A program made the translations under genes and the position numbers. The notes beneath the pieces were generated by a model. The model was not told the DNA's origin. It searched no databases and saw only the letters and a program-made list of their open reading frames with translations. A stretch of 64,000 bases of DNA from Molanna angustata (Eukaryota > Arthropoda > Insecta > Trichoptera > Molannidae): positions 29,715,578 through 29,779,577 of the forward strand of contig OY754979.1 in NCBI GenBank assembly GCA_963576475.1, in the 5' to 3' direction. Below are positions 1-12,200 of this stretch, one piece after another; the first letter of the stretch is position 1, and every line of letters starts with the position of its first letter.

Positions 1-1700
1 ATTTGAATACTTTATAGAATGACTTGTTAGTGAGGAGTTTGGCGTTGGCCACTACCCACTCGTTTTGTATTTATATTTATCTGCATATAAATAAAGTAGA
101 CCTCGTATTTAAATACGTACATAAGCAATAGGATCATGCTGAAAATTAGCTGCTGGGGGGCTTGTCTTCCTGCAACATACCTGAGAATGGTCCTTTTGAG
201 TCAGAAAGGTTGTTTTTCTTTTCATTATAATATGTATTTGTATGTAAACTTCATTTTGTCTAAATAAATGTTTATTTATTTATTTTATTTTAAATAATTC
301 AGGTTTTATAAATGGTAATTAAAAGTATCGTTATTTCATTCATTCAACTAACAGTAACATGAATAGATGAATAAATACACATACAAAACTAGACATTTGA
401 CATAGTTAGTGCTGTATCTGCTTCAAACTGCTCGCTTATCAACTACAATACATAGGTACATTAATGATAATAAATAAAAACCTTATCGTGAGTGATATTC
501 GTGCATGAAATACAAAATGTTGCTGACGTCTGTATCTGTAATATTTAGTGCATCGCGATAAGACTGGACTGCTTTATTTTCTGTTTATTTCCTTCTTTAA
601 ATTTCACTTTGTGTACGAGCTCCCGTCCGCACGTCGTCTCTAATCATATCTCGTGTCATAATCCAGTCGGACTGTTTTTATCACACACACACACACACAC
701 ATGCAATGATATACAACCAGTCGCCGTAAAATTCCGTTTAGTGTAGTACGTAGCTAGTTTTATTTTTTGAATCGCCAGTGATTGATCGTTGCTGATATTC
801 TTATCAGTTGCACGGTTCAAGTGTCAATTATTAAATTTTGTTAATTCGTGTTTTTATGTTTGGTCAGTACAAATAGTTTTTCGATCGTCTCAGCGTTTCG
901 ACCGTTTGATATTGTCGTTATCTAGGTTATATTATAATTTTGACGTCACACACTTGTTGTTTACAAACATCGACCGGTTTTCGCAATAGTTTCGACGTAT
1001 TACGTTATTTTTGTCACTGTGGTTTCTTACTGAATATTTTCATTTGTCTTGTTTGAACATCCAGATCTCAGTTCATTGGGGACGTGATATATTTGACACT
1101 CTTGTCAATGTGAAGTTGTGTTAATTGTTTGTGTATACAGTGTTGTTTGAGTGTAAAAAGAAAATAGATGTCTTTGTTACGTAATTTAGTTGTTTATTGT
1201 CGAATGTGTCGTTTGGATTCGTAATCACAAGTGTTATTTTGTTGTTATTCATTGACGTGGAATTGTGTGTTTAGTTTTTTTGTAATTTTGAATTGTTTTG
1301 TGTGACGACGGCACGGTGCACTGATGTGAAAGTTACTATGAATAAAATTATTTTTTTTGTGGTTAGTATTGACATAACATATTGGGTTTTTTTTATTGTT
1401 TATTTTACATTGTTGTGTCTCAAAAATACAGATGGTAGAGTGATTAGGTGGAACCGACTTCAAATTGTTTCATGACTGATTTAATTAGTTTTTTTGGAAT
1501 GAATTAATAAAAAAAAAAAATTGTTTATATTTTAGAACTGATATTATTTTCATCATTACACCATGACAATTTCTGAACTGTTGTGAATTTAGTTTTGTTG
1601 CTCGGCTCATTTCACAACATAACCTCAACACTATGTTTGATTTTACCACATAAAATTAAGGCCATTGTATACCTTGGGCATACAGATGTACACAAATATA
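1..1700. other. Non-coding stretch upstream of the first exon
   Basis: No coding exon is recognisable here. The first 66 bases recur at about 42,820-42,886 with roughly 90% identity, so the left edge is a dispersed repeat. A short (CA)n tract lies at about 671-700. The stretch from 600 to 1,500 is T-rich with scattered CG dinucleotides. It could hold 5' untranslated sequence or a promoter of the gene that follows, but no TATA box or start site can be defended. Confidence 0.5.
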
Positions 1701-1707
1701 CACACTA

Positions 1708-2287
1708 TGGTCCGGTATTACAGTCTCAGTTTAAGAGCTAAACTCAAGTTTTACAAAAATATAGCGTATTACAGTGTCCATTTAGGCCTAATCTTCCCTC
1801 AAATACGTCATTAAAACGACAAATATTTAACTCAACATTTCTGCCGGATTAAGTACTTAATGGTGAGTCAACTGTCATTTCTTGACTCGTTGCTAGGCAA
1901 CGAGTTAAGTTTCAGTGTTTTATCACTAAAGGTGTTAGTTGTATCGACGGTGGCGCCACACAACAAAACAAACTGACAGCCATATTGAAACGAACATGGG
2001 CATTTAAAGGCATTATTTTGGTGAAAAAAAAAAAATTTACCATGCTGGATAATAAAACAATAGTATTTCAAGTTGTAGCGTCCCGTTTTGTAGTTGGTAT
2101 TATTTGAGGTTATTTAAAATTTGACAGATAATAACCACAGAAAAAGTAAAATATGTCTATAATTGAAGATTTAGTAACTGACATGTCATATTGCACTGTA
2201 ATACGGAAATGGATTCTATCTCCCCTTAACATTAATTTTGAGTTTAACAAACTCAATGAGTTGAAGGCCGACTGTAATACTGGGCCT
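1708..2287. mobile_element. MITE-like element with nested terminal inverted repeats
   Basis: The ends are inverted repeats: GGTCCGGTATTACAGTC at 1709-1725 and its near complement at 2270-2286 (15 of 17 bases). A second inner pair (GTATTACAGTG at about 1768, CACTGTAATAC at about 2193) lies inside the first. A TA flanks both ends and may be the target duplication. There is no coding capacity. The interior holds a 23-bp palindrome around GTTGCTAGGCAAC. It looks like a non-autonomous DNA transposon of Tc1/mariner or related type. Confidence 0.7.
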
Positions 2288-2517
2288 ATATTACCTTCTT
2301 ATAAATGAAACACAAAATAATATTGTAGGTACATCACAGATTTGGTAATATACCTACAATATTTTTTCCCGAAGAAAAGGTAAAGTTTAGTTATTTTTTA
2401 AATAGCAAGTGGTCATTAAAATAATAAAAACCTCATTCGGTAGATTTTAATATTCTCTTTCGATTAAGTAAAAAAACTACATCATTGGCCTTGGTAGTTT
2501 TTTATTTACTTACACAA

Positions 2518-2774
2518 AAAGTACTAAAACTAAATTGAATATTTTAAAAGAAGCATATTATACACAAACATTGGATTTTTCCGTCGGGAGTCAAATGATA
2601 TTTTTGACAATTTTTCAACATCTTAATAGAGACGAAGTTGGAATATGATAGGAGAACCAGGAATTCAATGACAGGTCGTAGGCCCTGTAGGTGCCTTGAG
2701 TCCTGATTCTCCCTATAATATTTCAACTTCGTCTCTATTGAGATATACAAAAATTGTCAAAGTACTAAAACTAA
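2518..2774. repeat. Inserted segment between 16-bp direct repeats
   Basis: AAAGTACTAAAACTAA occurs at 2518-2533 and again at 2759-2774, bracketing 225 bases that contain the hairpin at 2604-2760. Direct repeats of this length would fit a retroposon-style target duplication. The second copy overlaps the hairpin end, so the order of events is unclear. Confidence 0.45.
2604..2760. mobile_element. Foldback MITE (hairpin family 1)
   Basis: The left arm, from TTGACAATTTTT at 2604, pairs imperfectly for about 60 bases with the right arm ending AAAAATTGTCAA at 2760. Both arms contain the complement of GTCTCTATTGAGAT. A lone right arm of the same family is at about 62,035-62,091. It is non-coding. 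Confidence 0.75.
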
Positions 2775-2790
2775 TTCTACAAGAAAATAA

Positions 2791-2992
2791 CGCCGTGGCA
2801 CAGTTGGTAAGCCGTTTGGCTTCTGTGCGGGCTTCCTGGGTTCGAATCCCAGCAGAGGATAAATTTATTTTAATTCATTTCTCACGCAAATATTGCTTCT
2901 CTGGGCTGGAAACACTGGTTAGTTGGAAGAAATTGCCATATGGCATTAAACACGTCACTTGCGCAGGATGCAAGGAAATGTTTATTATCATT
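2791..2992 (+). mobile_element. tRNA-derived SINE (family 1), full copy
   Basis: The head has RNA polymerase III promoter boxes: an A-box-like TGGCACAGTTGG near 2796 and a perfect B box GGTTCGAATCC at 2839-2849. The tail contains TTAGTTGGAAGAAATTGCCA, which is shared with LINE 3' ends in this window. Other copies are at 28,113-28,480 (split), 63,751-63,947 and 22,651-22,867 (degenerate). It ends about 100 bp before the first coding exon. Confidence 0.85.
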
Positions 2993-3088
2993 AGACCTAT
3001 AAAATCATGTTATTAATCTTGACTATATTTAATAAATGTTATGTGACTATATATATAAAATAACACATTTGTTGTATATTTGTTTCAG

Positions 3089-3244
3089 ATGCGTGGCGTA
3101 CCACCTTCCGAGAGAGTTTACACTCTGAGGTCCCGACCAGCCCCTCCTCCCCTGCCCCCCTCCCCCGTCAGTCTGGCCAGTGGGAAGCTGACCCCGCAGG
3201 CACCTGACCCACCACCACCCCCTCCACCAAGGCAAACTGAACAG
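3089..3244 (+). CDS. Exon 1 of the multi-CxxC gene (Pro-rich)
   Basis: Bounded by TTTGTTTCAG and CAG|GTACTA, 52 codons, ending in phase 0. It begins [13 protein letters not shown], which matches the tail motif of the later modules, followed by a run of proline-rich sequence ([16 protein letters not shown]). The ATG may be the start codon or just an internal Met after an upstream exon outside the window. Confidence 0.75.
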
Positions 3245-6200
3245 GTACTACGCATATCTTATGCTCTCCTATTATTCTGACTTTGTATATTACCATCTTA
3301 CAAAATCTCATATACGATCATACCAAGTCTCAGTAATAATGTGAGTGTTCAAAAATAGCCAATCTCAGAAAGTTTTCGTGAGAGAACCAGAAGCCTCAAC
3401 AACTTCAATTCCGTTTGTGTAATGAGGGTTGAATGGTTGTTTTCAATCTCTCACCTACATTAGCCTGTTGATATCTATGTAACTAATTATTTTTGTATAT
3501 AAATTGATTGTGAATTGAAATAAATATTTGCTTATACATTGAACCCAACTGACCGATTTCTTTCTTATTCTAGAACTCTTCAAAGGCAACGTTTGTTTGC
3601 TACGTGTGTGGAGCCACAGCAGCTTCTTCAGCCCTTCGCCTCATCTACTGCTGTAGAAATCCAGAGAGAGAGGCACACTTTCCTTTTCTGACGCAGCTCA
3701 AACCCTATCCGGAAGCCAGCCCCATCAGTCCACAAGGTACATTAACATGTTGGATAGTAGGATAGTAGTTGGATTAGTGAGAATATTATATGTTATATAA
3801 TATTCTCACTAATGATGGCTGCATTGTTTTTATTTTTCAAAATAGACCTATTACTTAGTAGCCTTTCCTACGACACTTTGATTCCAATCTTAATCTATGC
3901 TTAAAACATATCTACTTATCGTCTTATTCTCCACTATGAATGAACGGTGAACGACTGACAAAAACATATCTACTTATCGCCTTATTCTCCACTATGAATG
4001 AACGGTGAACGACTGACAAAACATATCTACTTATCGCCTTATTCTCCACTATGAATGAACGCACGGTGAACGACTGACAAAAACATATCTACTTATCGCC
4101 TTATTCTCCACTATGAATGCACGCACGGTGAACGACTGACAAAAACATATCTACTTATCGCCTTATTCTCCACTATGAATGCACGCACGGTGAACGACTG
4201 ACAAAAACATATCTACTTATCGCCTTATTCTCCACTATGAATGAACGGTGAACGACTGACAAAAACATATCTACTTATCGTCTTATTCTCCACTATGAAT
4301 GAACGGTGAACGACTGACAAAAACATATCTACTTATCGTCTTATTCTCCACTATGAATGCACGCACGGTGAACGACTGACAAAAACATATCTACTTATCG
4401 CCTTATTCTCCACTATGAATGAACGGTGAACGACTGACAAAAACATATCTACTTATCGCCTTATTCTCCACTATGAATGAACGGTGAACGACTGACAAAA
4501 ACATATCTACTTATCGCCTTATTCTCCACTATGAATGAACGGTGAACGACTGACAAAAACATATCTACTTATCGCCATATTCTCCACTATGAATGAACGC
4601 ACGGTGAACGACTGACAAAAACATATCTACTTATCGCCTTATTCTCCACTATGAATGCACGCACGGTGAACGACTGACAAAAACATATCTACTTATCGCC
4701 TTATTCTCCACTATGAATGCACGCACGGTGAACGACTGACAAAAACATATCTACTTATCGCCTTATTCTCCACTATGAATGCACGCACGGTGAACGACTG
4801 ACAAAAACATATCTACTTATCGCCTTATTCTCCACTATGAATGCACGCACGGTGAACGACTGACAAAAACATATCTACTTATCGCCTTATTCTCCACTAT
4901 GAATGAACGGTGAACGACTGACAAAAACATATCTACTTATCGTCTTATTCTCCACTATGAATGCACGCACGGTGAACGACTGACAAAAACATATCTACTT
5001 ATCGCCTTATTCTCCACTATGAATGCACGCACGGTGAACGACTGACAAAAACATATCTACTTATCGCCTTATTCTCCACTATGAATGAACGGTGAACAAC
5101 TGACAAAAAATATACAAGGTTGTATTGCAGTCACCAAATATCTTGAGCCGTTTCGTAGAGAATGGGGGCGATTCGCACGTATACCAACGACGCAAAAAGA
5201 CACTAATTTGCGCTCTGCGCTCCCGGAAGTCACGTTCAAGATATTTGGCGAAAACTATAAGAGATGATACTTGTATAATAAATTAATCTTCAACAAGCAT
5301 TTTCATTAAATTATGAAGATAATAAAAATAATATTTCTTTATTTCAGAGGTTATCAAACTTATTTCTTTTACCGCCCCCTTTGAAAATCAATTATTTTTC
5401 AGCGCCCCCAATTTTTTATACACTCCTGAAACTTAAAAATCACAATTTTAAACCACAAAAGGTTAACAGAAACTTGTTACAACTTGATTGCGTACGGCGT
5501 GTGGGCTATCCTAAGTTTTTATAATTTATACCATCATACAGGGTAGAAATATAAATTAATTATTCGATATTGAGTAGTATTTAGGTTTTAATTTAAATGA
5601 AATTTAAAATATAAAGTAAATGAAATTACAAATCAACCATCGCCCCCCTATACCACGCCAACGCCCCCCATTTTTTTCTGGGCCCCTTAACGCCCCCCTC
5701 TAGGTCTCCAACGCCCACAAGGGGCATTATCGCCCACTTTGAGAAAGACTGCTCTATTTTTATCCATAAAAAATCTATAACAATTACTTCCGTCGTGTTG
5801 GGGAAATACATTTTGATTTAGAATGAACATATTTTTTTTTAACAAATGTCAGGCTGCGCTGATATGAATATTTTATAAGTATGTATTTGTTGAAATTGTG
5901 CAGGAATGGTCCAGATATGTTCATCTTGCAACAAGATGATACCTCTGAAGTATCCAGCCTACGGAGATAATGGTCAGCTTCTTCCACCACCTTCACAACT
6001 AAACACAACAACTCATTCAACACAGGAGAGAGATATAAGGTACAGTCTTCTTCTTCTATTGCGTCAGCAAGGCATTCAAATAATTTCTCTAACATGTTCC
6101 TTCTAAACTTATATAGGTAATTGTGTGATAATTTGGATTTGAGGTTTTATAGTTTTGTACATATTCTTCATCTATAAATACTATTGACATTGACAGCTGG

Positions 6201-9200
6201 ATCTTGTTTATGTACCATTTATTATATTGAAATGTATTTTTATTTAACATGTTCTATATTTGAATTTACCTCTATTGGTCTGGGTATCTCTGCTAATTGA
6301 TTATCCTTTCCCAATTTTATTTTGTCTTCAACGGCTTCAACTGTGTTGTTATTTATTTTCAAATTGCTGTTGGATGGACTCAGGATTTTGGTTTTCGAGA
6401 TTTTCGTCTCCATGGAAGCATTATGGAGTTCCTTTATTATACCTTTCAATTCTTTCAGGTCGTCAGTGATAAGCATAATGTCATCTGCGAATCGAAGGTG
6501 GTTCAGATATACACCATCAATTTTTAATCCTTTATACTCCCAATTTAGTCTTTTGAATATGTTTTCCAGGGCTAGGGTAAATAATTTCGGTGATAATAAT
6601 GATCAACGAAGTTTTTATTTTGTATAATTCCATTATAAATTATGTCTATTTTTAAAAGTAAACCATTTTTTGATTCTACATGAATTTTATTACGTGCAAT
6701 AGGCCTATTTCGACTTGTTAGGGCATTTACTAGCCCTAACAAGGCGAAATAGGCCTATCGCACATAATAAAATTCATGTAGAATCAAAAGGTAGTTTACT
6801 TTTAATTATAGACATAATTTGGGTGATATTGTATCACCTTGTCAACATTCTTTTATTTTGATTTTTCCTGTTTTGAGTCTTGTGTACCAGGAATCAATTC
6901 TGACGTAATTTACTATTGACAGACATTTGTTGGTGGGAACCCCTGGACAGACACCTTAAAGAATAACAATTAAAGGTGTCTGTTGGGGAGGTTTCCATCA
7001 ATGAAATGAGTGATTTCTAATCCAACTGTCGATTTGTTCAGGAGAACTTTGTTCTCTTAACATATCGACAATGTATCAAGCCAGGATACGCGAGAATTGT
7101 ATGCAGAGGTCTACTTTTTTCACGGCTTTTCCAACTTTGAAGTCAAAAAACACCAACTTAGAGGCTTCGCAGCATATATGTTCCATACACGGATTTACTC
7201 AGAATTCGGAGTAGAACATTTCGTGTGTCTGTGTGTCCGTCCCCCCCTTATAACTTTTGATCCGCTCAATTTACAGAGCCCAAAATTTAAGAATATATAA
7301 ACAGTTATAGGCTTACAAAACTTTTATACTCAGAATTTCGAATTTTTGTTTTAATCAGGGGTTATCAACTTTTGAATTTTTACTTTATTTTTCCATATAT
7401 CTCAGAAACCATAAAAGCTAGGACGCTGAAAATTTGTACAAATATAGAAAAATACAAAATCTCATATTAGTTTATTCAAAAAAATTCCAGGGTTTCTCAA
7501 ACATTTTTTATTAAGAAAAATATTTTTTTTATTATAAATTTATGAGTTTAACTGCCTATATTTCCAAAACTTTTACAATTATTGAAAAAAGCCGAAACAC
7601 CCCAACTAGATAATTTAATTTTCTATAAAAAATATTTAAATTGTAGTAGAAGATCTCGATTTTTTTTTAACCTTTTTTTTAAAAATTGAATTTAGTGACG
7701 ACATCGCTTCATACATTTTGTATGGCAGTCGCCTATACACAATATGTAAGAAGACTTAATAGTTTGATACTTCATCTCCAAACATACATACATACCATCA
7801 TGCTATTTTCATATTCTGGGTAGGAAAAAAGGATCTTCCTCCATACTATCCTATCTTGACATACATACCTACATATGTTGTATAGAAAACAAAATATCTG
7901 AAAATATTCAATAATTTGTATTTATGGGTTTATAGTTTGGTACATATTCTTCAACTATACATACTATCGCTATCGACAGTTGGATCTCATGTGTTACATG
8001 CAACTAGTTTGTATTTATATTTTGGTACTTATTCTTCAACTATACATACTATCACCATCGACAGTTGGATCTCATGTGTTACATGCAACTAGTAGTAAAA
8101 GTCTAGTAGTTGGTCTTCCGTAGTAAATATAAAAAAAATCACAATTTATACTATAACGCTTCATACTATATAATTGACTTGTTAAAATAGCAATTTTCAA
8201 CACAGGCTGTTATCTGTGAAAGCCAACACTACTCGGGGTTCATATTTTCCAATATTGTTATCTGCTGTGATATTCTTTTGCAAAAAAAATGCTGACTCTT
8301 GGTCTATATAGATAGTATTTCTAAACTCAGATTTTCTTATGTGTATAATATAAGATTATTGTTGTCAATAAAATGATCCAAAAAGTACTGATTTGTTTTC
8401 ATAAGTGATATTTGAAAATATAACATAGTGATTTTTTTTGTTTTTAGATTTAAACCATACGAGATGGGCGGAGGAGGTAAACAGCAATCGGTGTCCCTGA
8501 AGAGAGAGCGGGCCCCTAGTGGGGCAGGTTCCCCACAGCCTCCTCCCCCTGCCCTACCAGAGAACGGGGTCGGACACTACAGGTATGTATATCTGCCGCA
8601 CATTTAGATCTTGATATCATTTCAGGTGATATACACATTTAAAACTGAATGATGGTTCCCATGAATAAATTAGTGTCATACGAATGGACAGTGGAAGTCA
8701 AAAATGGCTTTGAACAAGTATATCCAACATTTATAATGAAGATGTTCTCCAACCGTAGAGATTCTAGAACTTTGTTTATGATTTTTTAAATTACTACATT
8801 TTTGGAATTGAAGCTCCCAAACTCTGAACATATAAAAATAAAGCACCCAAAATATTCTTTGAGGGGCAATCTGGTGACAAAAAAAAGGTCAAGAGGGACA
8901 CATAACATGACAAAATTGCAAATACGGATGATAATATCCATGATATTTTCAAAGTATAACTACTACGTCAAATCTGCAATAACTGTGTCTTTATAAAATG
9001 TTTAGAATATTGTCCATAGATACCTCTACTATGAATATTTTGAAGTTATGTCACATAGAGTATGTTTTATAGACCATGACGTTGAGGAACGTTTACAAGC
9101 CTTTAACGAAAACTTATTATGGACGCTGAAGAACCCCCATTTATTTAAAAACTCTTACGTACTATAACCTAATTAAAAAAAAAATAAGAAAACGTTATTT

Positions 9201-12200
9201 AGTGTGGGTGCGTGCATGAGAGAGAGAGTAACAATGTGTGCATGTGTGTGAGAGAGGTACAGAAAGAGTGAATATGTGTGTTTAGGGAATTGATGAGGAT
9301 GTATTTGTTTTTATAAGTGCCTATTCAGATCTCTATCAGTATATACATAATTTGTATTTCAGATGTCACATATGTGCCGGCATGTTCCCCCACTCCTCGA
9401 TGGAATGGCTGTCTACGTCAGCTGAGTACATGAACTCCCACGCTATGCACTTTCCCTGCCTGGCTGGCAGCGGGAGTGGAAGGCCTGGTGCTGGTGCTGG
9501 TGCGGGGGGCGTGGGGGCCACGACGGGAGGCGGGGGGAGGGTGCTGGCGTGCTCCAGGTGCGTCCACCATCTGGCGCAGCAGTGGGAGACAATGGACGCT
9601 GAGAGGGTGCCACTGGAACATAGGAGGTAAAAAGATTTATTTTATTTTGTATTGCTTCTGGGGTAACTAACAGATACATACTAATATTAATTTAACACGC
9701 ACTCAATAATATACTGGCACATTCTGGAGATTTAGACCAAAAAAACACTCTGTTTCCATGCGGAATCGTACCTGGGATCTTTGGCTCAGGAGTCAGATAT
9801 CTAACCGACTGAAATTCCAAATACAAACCCAAAATCCATTTGAAAATGGACAATGTTATTTTTCCAAATTGTTGGGTGAACAATAATCTTTCTCAAAACT
9901 ACAATACGTGGGTTTCCCCAGAACACAACCCTTAATATATTTATTTGTTTCAGATACAATATTCCCTCCCCGATGCCTTCCAATTGTTCGGCAAATGGAG
10001 AGAGAGTCATCCCCACCCCACCTTCCACAACGTCCGAGAGGACTATAGCTTCTAATTCTGGTGAGTTTTATACATTTTATTCTACTGACACACAGACCAC
10101 ATTATTAATATCTTGAATAGATATCTAGCTGGGTGGAATCTGATGTTGTTGATATTTTAAACTAGTGTTTCACTTTATTACTAATAGGTATTAAATTTTA
10201 TTACAATACAGTTTGCATTGGTCATGTTTCTTTTCAATAAAGTAAATATCTTTTTATATTTCTCTTGTATATAAGATCAGATCTTTTAAGAGATCAGTAC
10301 GCGGGTGCCTTAATTCGTAATCAACACACACACAGTGACGTAGCATAGTGATAAAAGTAAATTAGAAACAAAATGTATGTGTATGTGTATGTGTGTTTGT
10401 GTATGTATGTATGTGTAAATATGTATTTAAATGGTGCATTTTTAAGTATATAGATATTTATAAAAAATACATATTTATAAGTACATGAATTACATAATAT
10501 GCATAAGTGATAAATATATAAATGGGAAAATTTGTTTTGCCGATTTCGGAACATTGTCTGCGATGTTTTATGCTGACCAGTGTTATGTTGCCATGTACCT
10601 ACACTAAATATCTGAGTGCGCTCGTTCTGTGCAGTGATGGCAACATTATTATTTTGCACTCGATAAATGTTCTAATTTTATGTAGATTTTATTTTTGTAA
10701 TCAATAACTCTTACTGCAAATACTTAGCACGTTTTAAGCGTTGATTGTTTTTACATAAATTAATATTAGTACTAACTATGTGACAGATGCCTGTCATTGG
10801 AGCATTGGATACCTTATGTGTTTGTATCATGTGTTAACTTATGTGTGTATATTTCAATGTTCTGTTGGTGTCTTAAATAAATAAATAAATATACAACAAT
10901 ACCACTATTTTTGTTAAAATTGTATGAACTCCGAAAGTAAGTATGATTGGGGAGAGTGGGAGTGTTTAAATAGCCTTCAATCGATTTATTTAATTTTAGA
11001 GGAAACATACAGCAATTTACAATCACTAAACTCTTAACAACTTTGATAATCAGTCATATTTAAAACCATTTTTGCCATAGTCCAATAGTGCAGAAATTTT
11101 ATATATTTCACGCACACTTGATGGCAATACATAAAAACGAATGGGTTGTGGCCAAAACTTAACTCTTTACAACGCTTGAATTCAATCAAATTTCAAACCA
11201 CTTCCCTCAGTCCGATTTTGCAGAAATTTTGTTTACGTTTATATACAAAGGAGTGGGTTGGCCAACTTATTTACAATGCTTATGAATCAATCAAATTTCA
11301 AACCACTTCCCACCATACTGAAATTTTGTGTGACAATATTATAAAAACTATTGTTTTATACTAGTCTCCCCTTTTGTAAAACTTGTTTATATGCTGTAGG
11401 TAGATACACTGATTTATGCATAAATATTTTGTAACAATAATAACAATGAATTTGTGCATTTTTACACTTTGATATTTGTTAATTTAAAATTCAAAATATA
11501 TATCTAAAAACCAATTTGCTTCAGTTCTAATATATTTACTTGACGCTTTTATGTAGCTTTCATTTCTCTTTTATTTATTTAGATTTTAATAATTTGATTT
11601 TTTAGAGACAGCTAAACACAAAATATCTGTGTGCTTTGACAGCTGTCAAATATCTATTATAATATAAATTCAGTTACACAATGCAATATGACAGAATCTT
11701 CAGGTAAATAATCAACCAAGTGCAACTTAATGTGTACATAATATTAGTTGATATTTGCATATTAAATAACATTCTGATGTTATTATTTTGTTTCAGCGTG
11801 TACATCCATATATTGTTACCTGTGCGGTCTTCACTCGGACTTCACATTAGCTAGAGTTTTATACGGTCATCCACAAGGGAACGCCCCTTACTTTCCTAAT
11901 CTTTTAACACATCAGGTAAGTTAACTATAATAATATTGAAATAAATACATTTTTGCATCATCATACCTCGACATTGTATGTTATGATGATGCACAATATT
12001 GATATGTGATTTCAACTTGTTAGAATTCTATTGACAATCATCGTAATGCCTTTTCTAAGTGATTATTATGTTGATGTGAATCAAATGAAATTAATAAAGC
12101 TAAGAGATTTTTGTTGTCATGTTAGAATTTTAATAGACTTACTAAAACCAAGATTGTTTATTTATATTTAATTATAAAACCTTAGCAATGAATTTAAATT

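Noticed and set aside
2791..2870. tRNA gene
   Set aside because: It has A and B boxes but no acceptor or anticodon stem pairing, and is followed by the SINE body seen in several other places.
9418..9679. Overlapping frames on both strands at exon 5
   Set aside because: They are shadows of the GC-rich exon. Only the plus-strand reading fits splice sites and the CxxC module.
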